A stretch of 55,173 nucleotides of DNA, from contig PHDA01000020.1 of the NCBI GenBank assembly GCA_002842465.1, forward strand, positions 1 through 55,173, read 5' to 3'. This document shows, one piece after another, positions 16,116-26,050 of the stretch. Below the pieces are notes generated by a model, which saw only the letters and a program-made list of their open reading frames with translations, made no database searches and had not been told where the DNA came from. Every line of letters starts with the position of its first letter. Position 1 is the first letter of the stretch. The DNA is from Bacteroidetes bacterium HGW-Bacteroidetes-7. GTDB lineage: Bacteria > Bacteroidota > Bacteroidia > Bacteroidales > UBA932. The position numbers were made by a program, and so were the translations under genes.

Positions 16116-17315
16116 TTAAATTGTACGTCCGGGATATTGTTTAAGTGCAACTTCCAGACATTTCATTGCGTTTTTAAGATCTTCTATCTTAAGAACATAA
16201 GCGATTCTCACCTCATCTGTACCTTTACCCTTAGTAGCATAAAAGCCTGCTGCAGGGGCAACCATAACCGTTTGATTTTCGTAATGAAATTCTTCAAGAA
16301 GCCACTGAGCAAACTTATCACTATCATCAACAGGTAGTTTGGCAATTGTGTAGAAGGCTCCCATTGGCATAGGTGTTTTAACACCCTCCATTTTATTAAG
16401 CATCTCAACCATTACATCTCTTCTGTTCATATACTCAGTGCGAACAGCCTCGAAATACTCCTTTGGTGTGGCAAGAGCACCTTCAGATGCAATTTGTCCG
16501 AGAGCAGGAGAACAAAGTCTCGCCTGGGCGTATCTGAGAACGGCACTCATTACCTCTTTGTTTTTTGACACAATAGCTCCGATTCTTACTCCGCATAAGC
16601 TGTATCTTTTAGAAACTGAGTCAATTAAAATTACATTGTTCTCTAATCCCTTAAGGTGCATACAAGAAAAGTGAGGGTCATCTGTATAACAGAACTCTCT
16701 GTAAACTTCATCGGAGTAGATGAAAAGTTCATGTTTTTTGGCAATTTCACCAAGTTTTGCAATTGCCTCTTTTGGATATAGGGTTCCGGTAGGATTTCCA
16801 GGACTGCAAATAATTATACCTTTTGTTTTTGGAGTAATTAGTTTTTCGAACTCGCTGATTTCAGGAAGAGCAAATCCGTTATCGATGCTGGTTGCTATAG
16901 GAACCAGTTTTACACTGTTTTGAACAGCAAAGGAGTTGTAATTGGTATAAAATGGCTCCATTACAATTACCTCATCATCCGGATTGCAGGTAACGGCAAG
17001 TGCTATTTGAAGAGCCTCGCTGCCACCGTTGGTAATATTGATCTCAGATGCGGTTACATGAATGTTTACAGATTCGTAGTACTTTACAAGACCATCTCTG
17101 TATGATTCAATACCTGCAGAATGAGGGTATGAGATCAAATCAAGTTTAATGTTTTTAACAGCATCAAGAGCCTCTTTGGGAGAGGCTATGTCAGGCTGAC
17201 CTATGTTCAGGTGGTAAACTTTTACGCCTCTTTTTTTGGCCTGGTCTGCATAAGGTACAAGCTTCCTGATAGGAGAAGCCGGCATTTCATTAGCTTTTTT
17301 GGAAAGTGTTAACAT
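16116..17315 (-). CDS. PLP-dependent aminotransferase, aspartate aminotransferase-like
   Basis: The 399-residue fold-type I aminotransferase has LNIGQPDI at the N-terminus, CSPGNPTGT, and the PLP lysine in DSVSKRYSLCGVRIG. The dimeric class I enzymes use these for aspartate, aromatic or other amino acids; the substrate cannot be fixed. It differs clearly from the aminotransferase of the aromatic operon. It is 16 bases downstream of the dacB gene and ends at a strong terminator. Confidence 0.88.
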   Translation of the reverse strand: MLTLSKKANEMPASPIRKLVPYADQAKKRGVKVYHLNIGQPDIASPKEALDAVKNIKLDLISYPHSAGIESYRDGLVKYYESVNIHVTASEINITNGGSEALQIALAVTCNPDDEVIVMEPFYTNYNSFAVQNSVKLVPIATSIDNGFALPEISEFEKLITPKTKGIIICSPGNPTGTLYPKEAIAKLGEIAKKHELFIYSDEVYREFCYTDDPHFSCMHLKGLENNVILIDSVSKRYSLCGVRIGAIVSKNKEVMSAVLRYAQARLCSPALGQIASEGALATPKEYFEAVRTEYMNRRDVMVEMLNKMEGVKTPMPMGAFYTIAKLPVDDSDKFAQWLLEEFHYENQTVMVAPAAGFYATKGKGTDEVRIAYVLKIEDLKNAMKCLEVALKQYPGRTI

Positions 17316-17331
17316 GTTTATTTAATTTATT

Positions 17332-18792
17332 TTAATATTTTGTTAGTTCTCTCATAAATCCCTCAATTCCTACCTGCATTTGTGCAGTCCTGGCAGAAAA
17401 ATTATTCGCAAGAATGGCAAAGTGAATTAACTCCCCATTCTTTCTTACTGAATATCCTGCATAACATCTGACATTGGCCAGAGAACCGCTTTTGGCGTGG
17501 ATTCTCTCTTTGTCAGCCGGTTTTTCATTGCTGAGAACACTTCTGAGTGTTCCCGGCTTTCCCGGTTGTGGCAGGGAGTTGAAAAACAAATCAAAGTTAG
17601 GGTTTTCTTTCATCTTTGCGAAATAATTGCAGAAAAATCTAGCTGATACGTAGTTCTGTCTGGAGAGACCGCTTCCGTCAGCCTGAGTATAACCCTTTGT
17701 TTTAAGCCCCATCTCTTTTAACAGCCTCTGCACAGAAACCCTGGCAGAGTCATACGAACCAATGCCGGTCATCTGTTTGCCAACCATCTTAAGAAGTGTC
17801 TCTGCATAAAAATTGTTGCTGATTCGGTTCGTTACATTTATAATTGAAGCCAGAGAAGGAGAATATGTAACATCAATTACTATTAAAGACTCCTCTTTTG
17901 GAAGATTATTATCTCTTGCATCCAAAATCTCTGAATTGCTGTATATTCCATACAATTCAAGATACTTACGAAATTCGAGTGCGCAACTCAAATGTGGGTA
18001 TTTATTGGCGACTGTTATCAATACTGAATCTGTTCCCAGTGCTGCACTTCCTGAGAAACGACCCACACGTGCAAGGTCAGAGACATGATATGATGACCTG
18101 CCTCTCTCTCTTTCTGCCGTTGTCAGATTAATGATGTATTTCATCTCCGGAATCTCAGGGTAAACCTTATTAAAGAGTACTTTATCTCCTTTGTTCAAGC
18201 CTGGCCTGAAGTTGAAAAATTGTAAATTCTCGTTAAATGACAAACCTGATGTTCCGCCTCCGTAAGATGGGCCTATGTTGTTCCATGCCCAGCTCTCAGG
18301 AACAATTTCCGGTTCAAAAAAGCGGTCATCTGCTACCAGGTTCCCGTTTATACGCTTGATTCCGTTTGCTATAACTGCCTCTTTCCATTTTGCAAACAGA
18401 GTCTCAACAGGTGTAGCCAGTGTGTCCTTTGATCCAAGGGTAGGATCTGCACCTCCGATTATATACAGATTACCATAAAGAACGCCATCCTTTATGTAAC
18501 CGTCATGGGCAAGTTTGGTAGAAAACCGGTACTCTTTTCCTAAAACAGTAAGCGCCATGCCTGTGCTGATGGTTTTCATGGTAGATGCCGTAAGTAAAGG
18601 CATGTCAGGGTTCCAGGAGGCAATTGTCTTCCCTTTTGAATCAGTTACCATTATTCCAACTACTGCATCTGTAAAAAGAGTATCTCGCTTTAGTGATTCG
18701 ATATACTTCTGAATGTTGTTGTTTTGTGCACTGAGTGAACTTCCAATTAGAAAGCACATCATAATTGTCAGGAAAGTGGCAGTCTGTTTCAT
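17332..18792 (-). CDS. dacB: D-alanyl-D-alanine carboxypeptidase/endopeptidase, PBP4 family
   Basis: The 486-residue periplasmic S13-family enzyme trims or cleaves peptidoglycan peptides. A signal peptide spans residues 1-22 (cleavage after SLSA). The three penicillin-binding motifs are visible: SxxK at Ser70-Lys73 (TASTMKT), SxN as SNNF, and the KTG box as HAKSGS. A large insertion between SxxK and SxN is usual for the class C PBP4 type. One of several cell-wall hydrolase genes in the window. It is divergent from glnN. Confidence 0.95.
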   Translation of the reverse strand: MKQTATFLTIMMCFLIGSSLSAQNNNIQKYIESLKRDTLFTDAVVGIMVTDSKGKTIASWNPDMPLLTASTMKTISTGMALTVLGKEYRFSTKLAHDGYIKDGVLYGNLYIIGGADPTLGSKDTLATPVETLFAKWKEAVIANGIKRINGNLVADDRFFEPEIVPESWAWNNIGPSYGGGTSGLSFNENLQFFNFRPGLNKGDKVLFNKVYPEIPEMKYIINLTTAERERGRSSYHVSDLARVGRFSGSAALGTDSVLITVANKYPHLSCALEFRKYLELYGIYSNSEILDARDNNLPKEESLIVIDVTYSPSLASIINVTNRISNNFYAETLLKMVGKQMTGIGSYDSARVSVQRLLKEMGLKTKGYTQADGSGLSRQNYVSARFFCNYFAKMKENPNFDLFFNSLPQPGKPGTLRSVLSNEKPADKERIHAKSGSLANVRCYAGYSVRKNGELIHFAILANNFSARTAQMQVGIEGFMRELTKY

Positions 18793-18856
18793 TTTTAAAG
18801 AGTTTGGTTATTTAAGCAAAAGTACAAAAAATATCATCTCTTTGTAAAATTATAAT

Positions 18857-18864
18857 TACATTTG
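18857..18864 (+). promoter_or_regulatory. Candidate -7 box for glnN
   Basis: TACATTTG matches TAnnTTTG and lies 21 bases upstream of the glnN ATG. A divergent candidate, TACTTTTG on the minus strand at 18824-18817, could serve dacB. Neither has a convincing -33 element. Confidence 0.45.
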
Positions 18865-18885
18865 CCCGATTAATAAGTAAAGACA

Positions 18886-21072
18886 ATGAGTAGTTTCAGA
18901 AAAAGGGCATTAGACGAGTTCTCAGGCCATAAAGCCGAGAGATTTTACCTTGAAAACGCACCTGTTTCTCAATACTTTGGTCAAAATGTCTTTGATGTAG
19001 AGAAGATGCGCCGATATCTTTCGGCTGAAGCCTTCGATGCTGTACAACTGGCAATTAATGACGGAGTTAAGATTGACAGGGGAGTTGCTAACCAGATTGC
19101 TTCGGGTATGAAAGCCTGGGCTATCGAAAGGGGAGCGACTCACTACACTCACTGGTTTCATCCTCTGACAGATGCAACTGCCGAGAAGCATGAAGCTTTT
19201 GTAGATCCCTCAAAAAACGGGGGGGTATTTGAGAATTTCAAAGGTGATGCTCTTGTTCAGCAGGAGCCTGATGCATCCAGTTTTCCAAACGGTGGTTTAA
19301 GAAACACATTTGAAGCAAGAGGTTATACCGCATGGGATCCAACTTCACCTGCGTTTATAATAGACCAAACTCTGTGTATACCATCTGTTTTCGTTGCCTA
19401 TACAGGTGAGTCACTTGACATGAAGACTCCCCATCTTAAATCATTACAGCAACTTGATAAAGCAGCAACCGAGCTTTCCAAAATGTTTGATGCAAAGACA
19501 TCAAGGGTTAATGTGATGCTTGGCATAGAGCAGGAATATTTTGTAGTGGACGAGGCATTATTCAGAGCAAGGCCCGATCTTATGCTTTGTAACCGAACCC
19601 TGATTGGCCACACATCTGCAAAAGACCAACAACTGGAGGATCACTATTTTGGCGCTATACCTTCAAGGGTTATGTGCTTTATGAAAGATTTTGAAACAGA
19701 AGCATTTAAATTAGGTGTTGTTCTGAAAACAAGACATAATGAGGTTGCTCCAAACCAGTTTGAATTTGCACCCTATTTTGCTGAGGCTAACCTCTCTGTA
19801 GATCATAATCTGATGATGATGATTCTTATGAGAAAGATTGCCAAGAAACATAAACTTAAGGTTATTTTCCATGAAAAACCCTTTGCCGGAATAAACGGTT
19901 CAGGTAAGCACTGTAACTGGTCAATGGTTACCGATCAGGGTGTTAATATTTTGTCACCAGGTAAAACCCCTAGAACTAACATACAGTTTCTCAGTTTTTT
20001 TGTCTCTGTAATTAAAGCTGTTTACGAGCACCATCACCTGCTGATGGCAAGCGTGGCATCTCTTAATAATTCACATCGTCTGGGCGGAAGCGAAGCGCCT
20101 CCGGCAATAATGTCAGTTTTTTGTGGAACTACACTTACAGAACTGCTCGACTCAATTGAAAATATGCTGATAACAGATGATTCTGTTGAAAACAAAGCAA
20201 TCAAACTTGACATTGTAGGTAAGATTCCTGAAATTTTGCCGGACAACACTGATAGAAACAGGACCTCGCCATTTGCATTCACTGGTAACAGATTTGAATT
20301 TAGGGCAGTAGGCTCTTCTGTTAATGTTGCCTCATCAATGTTTGTCCTTAATGCAGCAGTCGCACAACAACTTTCAAATTTTAAGTCTTTGGTGGACAAG
20401 GAGATTTCCGGAGGGCTGTCCAAAGATGATGCACTCCTTAAAATTATCCGTCAGTTTATTATTGATTCCAAGGCGATAAGGTTTGAGGGTAATGGATATA
20501 GCGAAGAGTGGCACAAAGAGGCTGCTCGAAGAGGTCTTAAGGGAATATCCGATTTACCTGAGGCTTTCAGGGCTTATCTTGACCCGAAAACAATCAAGTT
20601 GATGGAAGAGACAGCAGTTTTGTGTGTAAGAGAGGTGGAGGCAAGATACGAGGTTTTGAATGAAATTTTCATCAAAAAATTACAAATTGAGGCAAGGGTT
20701 ATAGGTGACTTGACCATTAATCACATAATTCCTACAGCAATAAAGTTTCAAAACTCGTTAATCCAAAATGTTTTAGGACTTAAAGAGCTCTTCTCTGAAG
20801 AGGAATATAAAGTTATGTCGGAACGTCAGCTTGTTAGCATTCGAAAAATTTCCGGCTATATTCAGCAACTAAGAGAGGATTTTCACGCACTTGTACAGGC
20901 AAGAAAAGAGGCCAATGTAATTGCCTCTTATCCCGAAAGAGCAGAGTCTTACTCCGCATATGTACTCCCATACATATCAAAAATCAGAATAACCGTTGAT
21001 AAACTGGAGATGCTGGTTGATGATGAGTTATGGCCGCTTCCAAAGTACAGAGAACTACTCTTTTTAAGATAA
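18886..21072 (+). CDS. glnN: Glutamine synthetase type III
   Basis: The 728-residue enzyme makes glutamine from glutamate and ammonia and is the GSIII form common in Bacteroidota and cyanobacteria. GSIII landmarks are MLGIEQEYFVVD (metal Glu), KTRHNEVAPNQFEFAP, and FAGINGSGKHCNWS (ATP and glutamate binding), followed by NRTSPFAFTGNRFEFR. Length agrees with the family (about 700-730). It begins a long series of closely packed genes; the purM-like gene starts 5 bases after its stop. No GlnK or regulator gene is nearby. Confidence 0.97.
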   Translation: MSSFRKRALDEFSGHKAERFYLENAPVSQYFGQNVFDVEKMRRYLSAEAFDAVQLAINDGVKIDRGVANQIASGMKAWAIERGATHYTHWFHPLTDATAEKHEAFVDPSKNGGVFENFKGDALVQQEPDASSFPNGGLRNTFEARGYTAWDPTSPAFIIDQTLCIPSVFVAYTGESLDMKTPHLKSLQQLDKAATELSKMFDAKTSRVNVMLGIEQEYFVVDEALFRARPDLMLCNRTLIGHTSAKDQQLEDHYFGAIPSRVMCFMKDFETEAFKLGVVLKTRHNEVAPNQFEFAPYFAEANLSVDHNLMMMILMRKIAKKHKLKVIFHEKPFAGINGSGKHCNWSMVTDQGVNILSPGKTPRTNIQFLSFFVSVIKAVYEHHHLLMASVASLNNSHRLGGSEAPPAIMSVFCGTTLTELLDSIENMLITDDSVENKAIKLDIVGKIPEILPDNTDRNRTSPFAFTGNRFEFRAVGSSVNVASSMFVLNAAVAQQLSNFKSLVDKEISGGLSKDDALLKIIRQFIIDSKAIRFEGNGYSEEWHKEAARRGLKGISDLPEAFRAYLDPKTIKLMEETAVLCVREVEARYEVLNEIFIKKLQIEARVIGDLTINHIIPTAIKFQNSLIQNVLGLKELFSEEEYKVMSERQLVSIRKISGYIQQLREDFHALVQARKEANVIASYPERAESYSAYVLPYISKIRITVDKLEMLVDDELWPLPKYRELLFLR

Positions 21073-21077
21073 TAAAT

Positions 21078-22265
21078 ATGACAGAATGCAGTAAAGACGC
21101 AAGAAAATACGCCCACAGAGGGGTTTCATCATCCAAAGAGGACGTACACAAAGCTATCGAGAATGTTGATAAAGGGCTTTTTCCAAAAGCTTTCTGCAAA
21201 ATTGTGCCTGATTTTCTATCAAACGACCCCGATTACTGCATTGTAATGCATGCCGATGGTGCCGGAACCAAATCGTCGCTAGCATATGTATATTGGAAAG
21301 AGACATCAGACATGAGTGTTTGGGCCGGAATTGCACAGGATGCCATTGTCATGAACACCGATGATCTTATTTGCGTGGGAGCTGTCGACAACATAATGCT
21401 ATCTTCAACCATTGGCCGAAATAAACACAGAATACCCGGCGAAGTTATTGCAGCCATTATATCAGGATCTGAAACTTTTGCCTGTAAAATGGCAGAATAC
21501 GGTATTAATATACACCTTACCGGAGGAGAAACTGCCGATGTAGGTGATCTTGTGAGAACAATTATAGTGGACAGTACAGTTTGTGCAAGAATTAAGAGGT
21601 CTGAGGTTATTGACAATTCAAGAATAACTGCAGGCAATGTGATTATTGGACTGGCTTCATTTGGCAAGGCTGAATATGAGGATGAGTACAATGGAGGAAC
21701 CGGAAGCAACGGACTTACCTCTGCCAGACATGATCTTTTTGCGTCATGTGTAGGGGAAAAGTATCCGGAGAGTTATAATTCTCAGATTCCTAAAGATTTA
21801 GCCTATACAGGCACAAAAAAGCTTGACGAGATAGAGCCTGAGACCGGATTGACTTTCGGAAAGCTATTATTATCGCCAACCAGAACTTATGCGCCGGTTA
21901 TTAAGGAGATCTTATCCAAATACAGAGATTCTGTTAGCGGGATGGTTCATTGTTCGGGAGGTGGTCAGACTAAAGTGCTCAATTTTATAGACAAAAACAG
22001 AGTTATTAAGGATAATATGTTTCCTGTACCTCCGCTATTCAGGTATATTCAACAAGAGTCATCGGCCTCCTGGAGCGAGATGTACAAGGTGTTTAATATG
22101 GGTCACAGACTTGAACTTTATGTAAAACCAGAGTCAGCTGAAGAGATTATTGCCATATCAAAAAAGTATGGTGTTGATGCAAGGATAATCGGAAGGGTAG
22201 AGAAAGCCTCTGCTCCCGAAGTCATATTAGTAACCGAAAACGGAGAATTTAGCTATGAAAAGTAG
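21078..22265 (+). CDS. purM: Phosphoribosylformylglycinamidine cyclo-ligase (AIR synthetase), PurM-like
   Basis: The 395-residue product catalyses the ATP-dependent cyclisation of FGAM to AIR in purine synthesis. Landmarks are the N-terminal AHRGVSSSKED, VMHADGAGTKSS, MNTDDLICVGA and HLTGGETADVGD. I chose the ATG at 21078, just after the glnN stop; a longer open frame begins inside glnN but adds a non-conserved extension. Bacteroidota PurM proteins are longer and more divergent than the E. coli enzyme. Its last 11 bases overlap the next gene. Confidence 0.88.
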   Translation: MTECSKDARKYAHRGVSSSKEDVHKAIENVDKGLFPKAFCKIVPDFLSNDPDYCIVMHADGAGTKSSLAYVYWKETSDMSVWAGIAQDAIVMNTDDLICVGAVDNIMLSSTIGRNKHRIPGEVIAAIISGSETFACKMAEYGINIHLTGGETADVGDLVRTIIVDSTVCARIKRSEVIDNSRITAGNVIIGLASFGKAEYEDEYNGGTGSNGLTSARHDLFASCVGEKYPESYNSQIPKDLAYTGTKKLDEIEPETGLTFGKLLLSPTRTYAPVIKEILSKYRDSVSGMVHCSGGGQTKVLNFIDKNRVIKDNMFPVPPLFRYIQQESSASWSEMYKVFNMGHRLELYVKPESAEEIIAISKKYGVDARIIGRVEKASAPEVILVTENGEFSYEK

Positions 22266-23703
22266 AAATACACTATTGGCTTTGTGCATTGTGATATTGT
22301 TCTCATGTGGAGCAGATAACAAAAAAAACGAAGTAGCCCTTTCGGACAAAGCTCTTAATGACAAATCGTCTTTATTTTATGCCTCATACAACAGTTATCC
22401 TGCCAAACTGAAAAATCTTCCGATAGGAATGTTTGACTCAGGTACAGGCGGATTAACAGTAATGGAGCAGTTTCTCTCTATGGACTATTTTGACAATAAA
22501 ACGGGAGAGGAGATACCTGATGGCATTCTTGATTTTGATGGTGAGGATTTCATTTATCTTGCAGATCAGGCTAATATGCCATACGGTGTTTACTCATCTC
22601 AAAACAAAACTGACTATTTGCGCGAACTAATTATCAAAGATGCACTATTTCTTACCTCCGAACCTAACCGAACAAAAATGGTAGTAATTGCCTGCAATAC
22701 TGCTACTGCATACGGTCTTGAAGATGTAAAAACGCTTCTTAGTTTAAGCGGTACAGGTGTAAAACCAATTGGAGTAATTGAAGCTGGAGTCGATGGAGCA
22801 ATGTCAGTAATATCAACACTTTCTGCAGATCCTTTTGCAGTAGGAGTGATGGCGACGGTAGGTACTATCTCTTCCGGAGGATATGAAAATGCATTGGTGA
22901 AATATGTAGCAGATAAGAGATATAAAGCTCCTTTGAAGGTTGTAAATCAGGGAGGTCTTGGTTTTGCGGAGGCTGTTGATTCGGAGATAGATTATATTCT
23001 TAGAGGCTCATCTGAGATCAGAGAGAATTACAGAGGCCCCAAACTGGGTGAGTTTCCGGATGGTATTGACACAAATTTGATGAAATTTTACAAGTTTGAT
23101 ACTTCTGACAACTCTTTGCTTGTAAGTAAAAATGAAAAGGGAGAAGTTGAACACATACAATTGAATTCTTCAGGCAACTATGCCAGGTTCCATATGGTAA
23201 CCCTGATCGAAAAACACAGAAGAGAGAACCCGGGAGTTAAGATGAGCAGCGTTATTTTAGGATGTACTCACTATCCGTTCCTTATTGATACACTGATAAA
23301 AGTTGTGGATGAACTCAGGGCATACTCTCAAGATGGTGTTAATATTTATGATGAAGTTCTTGCCGAAGAGGTCGTTTTTATAGATCCGGCTGTTAATACA
23401 GCTAAGGAGGCTTTTAAAACGCTTTTCGCAGATAAAAATCTAAAAAGAGACAACAAGGGTAACATCTTAAAGGGTTATATTTCAGTTGCTCATCCAGATT
23501 TATCTGCTGAATTTAAAGATGATAACGGTAACCTGAAATTTGAATTCAAATATGGAAGGAGTATTGGTTCAGATGAACAATCTGTACATGTTGTACCATT
23601 TTCTTTTAAAAATATAAACTCAGATAATCTCTCAAGAATTAAGGAAAGACTTCCTTTCAGTTATGCATTAATTAAGAATTATTTGGAAAGTGATGAGCTT
23701 TAG
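22255..23703 (+). CDS. Glutamate racemase-like lipoprotein
   Basis: The 482-residue product combines a lipoprotein signal (lipobox LFSC, Cys18) with the whole set of aspartate/glutamate racemase motifs: FDSGTGGLTV (Asp61, Ser62), ADQANMPYG, IACNTATA with catalytic Cys147, and LGCTHYPF with catalytic Cys337 and His339. MurI is normally a cytosolic protein of about 270 residues; here an extra stretch (about residues 245-310) sits between the two catalytic cysteines and a long tail follows. If exported as predicted, it would act on D/L-Glu or a related substrate outside the cytosol, perhaps from wall turnover. It overlaps its neighbours on both sides by 11 bases. Confidence 0.85.
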   Translation: MKSRNTLLALCIVILFSCGADNKKNEVALSDKALNDKSSLFYASYNSYPAKLKNLPIGMFDSGTGGLTVMEQFLSMDYFDNKTGEEIPDGILDFDGEDFIYLADQANMPYGVYSSQNKTDYLRELIIKDALFLTSEPNRTKMVVIACNTATAYGLEDVKTLLSLSGTGVKPIGVIEAGVDGAMSVISTLSADPFAVGVMATVGTISSGGYENALVKYVADKRYKAPLKVVNQGGLGFAEAVDSEIDYILRGSSEIRENYRGPKLGEFPDGIDTNLMKFYKFDTSDNSLLVSKNEKGEVEHIQLNSSGNYARFHMVTLIEKHRRENPGVKMSSVILGCTHYPFLIDTLIKVVDELRAYSQDGVNIYDEVLAEEVVFIDPAVNTAKEAFKTLFADKNLKRDNKGNILKGYISVAHPDLSAEFKDDNGNLKFEFKYGRSIGSDEQSVHVVPFSFKNINSDNLSRIKERLPFSYALIKNYLESDEL

Positions 23704-24301
23704 TCCCAAAATAAACCCAGAAGAGGTTGAGGTATTACATACAGCTGAATTTAATGGCCCCGTAAAGGTTGTTAATGAAGTTGACAATATCTATTACGAA
23801 GCTGTAAACTATTTAAATACGCAAAAGATTATTGGATTTGACACCGAAACCAAACCATCTTTTACAGCTAACACAAAAAGAAACAGTGTTGCCTTACTTC
23901 AACTGGCAGGCGTAGAGAGAGCGTATATTTTCAGACTTCACAATACCGGAATTCCTCCGGAACTTGCGAAAATTCTTTCAACTACAAAAATTCTCAAAGT
24001 AGGGGCGGCGGTTCACGATGATATAAAGTCATTACAATTTCATACAAAATTTATTGCCAGAGGATTCGTTGACTTGCAATCAATTGCATCGGGATGGGGT
24101 ATTATGGATAAGAGCGTTAGAAAAATGGCAGCTATTATTCTTGGTATGAGAGTCTCAAAATCTCAGCAGTTATCAAACTGGGAAACATCGGAACTCTCTC
24201 CTGCCCAAATAAACTATGCAGCTATTGATGCTTGGATATGCCTTAAAATGTACCTTAAATTACTAAGCACCCCAAAACCTGATGTCAAAAATTTACCTTA
24301 A
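23693..24301 (+). CDS. 3'-5' exonuclease domain protein (DEDD family)
   Basis: The 202-residue product is a single DEDD-type exonuclease domain like that of RNase D. Motif I is IGFDTETKPSF (Asp-x-Glu), motif II GAAVHDDIKSLQ, and motif III INYAAIDAWICLKMY (YxxxD, the DEDDy subtype). There is no HRDC domain, so it is a minimal form; RNA or DNA end trimming is possible. I chose the ATG at 23693, three bases after an in-frame GTG. Both ends overlap neighbouring genes (11 and 20 bases). Confidence 0.88.
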   Translation: MSFSPKINPEEVEVLHTAEFNGPVKVVNEVDNIYYEAVNYLNTQKIIGFDTETKPSFTANTKRNSVALLQLAGVERAYIFRLHNTGIPPELAKILSTTKILKVGAAVHDDIKSLQFHTKFIARGFVDLQSIASGWGIMDKSVRKMAAIILGMRVSKSQQLSNWETSELSPAQINYAAIDAWICLKMYLKLLSTPKPDVKNLP

Positions 24302-25481
24302 GAGGGGAAGAGAAGATTCTTTAAAGCGATTCCATCCCTGGATCTTCTCCGGAGCCATACACGAAACTGAGGGAAACCCTCAGGAGGGTGACGTTTGTGA
24401 GGTTATATCGTCAGATGGAGAGTATCTTGGAGCTGGTCATTTTCAAAGGGGAAGTATAGCTGTAAGAATGCTTTGCTTTGACCATTCTGTATTTGAGGGT
24501 AATTTTTGGAAAAACAAACTCACTGCTGCTCTTAAAATGAGAGAAAAAGAGGTTTTAAAAGGAACCTCTGAAACCAATGCCTACAGACTTATTCACGGTG
24601 AAGGTGATATGCTTCCCGGTTTAATTATTGACTATTATGACGGAGTTGCAGTAATGCAGGCTCACTCTGCCGGAATGTTCCACTCGCGGGAATCAATATC
24701 AAACGCATTAAGAGACGTTTACGGTAGCTCACTGAGAGCCGTTTATGATAAAAGTTCTTCAACTGCGCCATTTAAAGCAGGCCTTAATCTTGGCGATGGA
24801 TATATTTGGGGAGAATCACTGGCAAAATCAATTATAAAAGAGAATGGTCACCTGTTTATGATCGACTGGGAAGGTGGTCAGAAGACCGGTTTTTTTCTGG
24901 ACCAGAGAGTAAACAGAATGTTAGTTAAAAGCCACTCAGAAGGTAAGAGGGTACTTAACCTATTCTCCTATACAGGAGGTTTTTCAATCTACTCTTTGGC
25001 CGGAGGTGCTCAGCTGGTTGACTCGGTTGACAGCTCTAAACCTGCTATTGAGATGCTTGAAAAGAATGTTGCCCTTAACAGGGAGGCCTCACTTATCAGT
25101 GCCGGTCAGGTACACAATTCATTCTGTACAGATGCAATTGAGTTTTTAAGGCAATCACAGAGAGATCAATATGATTTGATAATAGTTGATCCTCCCGCAT
25201 TTGCCAAGCACAGAGATTCACTTCAAAATGCCTTAAGGGCATACCAAAGACTTAATTTCGAGGCCATAAGTAAAGTATCTCCCGGAGGAGTTGTGTTTAC
25301 CTATAGCTGTTCGCAGGTAGTTGACCGAAAATCATTTACAGAGGCCGTTTTTTCGGCGGCAGCCCGATCAGGTAGAGAGGTGAGAATAATTGGAAGGCTA
25401 TCTCAACCTGCCGATCATCCGGTGAGCATATATCACCCCGAAGGCGAATACCTGAAAGGCCTTGTGCTCTATGTAGAGTAA
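24282..25481 (+). CDS. Class I SAM-dependent rRNA methyltransferase, RlmI-like
   Basis: The 399-residue product has an N-terminal PUA-like domain (KRGREDSLKRFHPWIFSGAI) and a C-terminal Rossmann methyltransferase domain with VLNLFSYTGGFS (motif I) and IIVDPPAFAK (catalytic loop), and CSQVVD near the end. This arrangement is that of RlmI, which forms 5-methylcytidine in 23S rRNA. The exact position modified cannot be told from sequence. It overlaps the exonuclease gene by 20 bases. Confidence 0.92.
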   Translation: MSKIYLKRGREDSLKRFHPWIFSGAIHETEGNPQEGDVCEVISSDGEYLGAGHFQRGSIAVRMLCFDHSVFEGNFWKNKLTAALKMREKEVLKGTSETNAYRLIHGEGDMLPGLIIDYYDGVAVMQAHSAGMFHSRESISNALRDVYGSSLRAVYDKSSSTAPFKAGLNLGDGYIWGESLAKSIIKENGHLFMIDWEGGQKTGFFLDQRVNRMLVKSHSEGKRVLNLFSYTGGFSIYSLAGGAQLVDSVDSSKPAIEMLEKNVALNREASLISAGQVHNSFCTDAIEFLRQSQRDQYDLIIVDPPAFAKHRDSLQNALRAYQRLNFEAISKVSPGGVVFTYSCSQVVDRKSFTEAVFSAAARSGREVRIIGRLSQPADHPVSIYHPEGEYLKGLVLYVE

Positions 25482-25532
25482 TTTATCCTCCCTTTTCATA
25501 TATTTGTGGTAAATAAACACTAAACTGCATTT

Positions 25533-26033
25533 ATGGAAAAGATAGAGATTTTATCGTCTGAAAAATCAGATGTTTACAAGGAGCTGATTCCTCAGATTAA
25601 ATCACTTACAGCATACGAGCCTGATACAATCGCCAATCTAGCCAATATTGCCGCTGCACTTAAAGAGACATTCGGTTTTTTCTGGGTGGGCTTCTATCTG
25701 GTAAAGAGAGATATCCAAGACACTAGCAAAGAAGTCCTCGTCTTAGGCCCTTTTCAGGGGCCTGTTGCTTGCACAAGAATTGCCTACGGAAGAGGAGTCT
25801 GCGGCACTGCGTGGAAAGAACAGAAGACTCTTGTCGTTCCTGATGTGGACCAGTTTCCAGGCCATATTGCCTGTAGCTCACTATCAAAATCTGAGATTGT
25901 AGTCCCTGTTTTTCATAACAAAACTGTTGTAGCCGTTCTGGATATAGACAGTGATACACTAAACTCATTCGACCAAATTGATGCCCATTATCTTGAAGAG
26001 ATGCTTTCGGGGTTGATTATTAATAATTTATAA
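25533..26033 (+). CDS. msrC: GAF-domain free methionine-(R)-sulfoxide reductase
   Basis: The 166-residue product is a single GAF domain. It has the three cysteines that mark free-Met-R-sulfoxide reductases in the expected setting: PVACTRI, GRGVCGTAW and GHIACSSLS, followed by SEIVVP. The enzyme reduces free methionine R-sulfoxide with thioredoxin. A TATATTTG -7-like box at 25499-25506 lies upstream, so it may begin a new transcript. Its TAA shares one base with a possible ATG of the next gene. Confidence 0.93.
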   Translation: MEKIEILSSEKSDVYKELIPQIKSLTAYEPDTIANLANIAAALKETFGFFWVGFYLVKRDIQDTSKEVLVLGPFQGPVACTRIAYGRGVCGTAWKEQKTLVVPDVDQFPGHIACSSLSKSEIVVPVFHNKTVVAVLDIDSDTLNSFDQIDAHYLEEMLSGLIINNL

Positions 26034-26050
26034 TGGTTAATCAATTGGAT

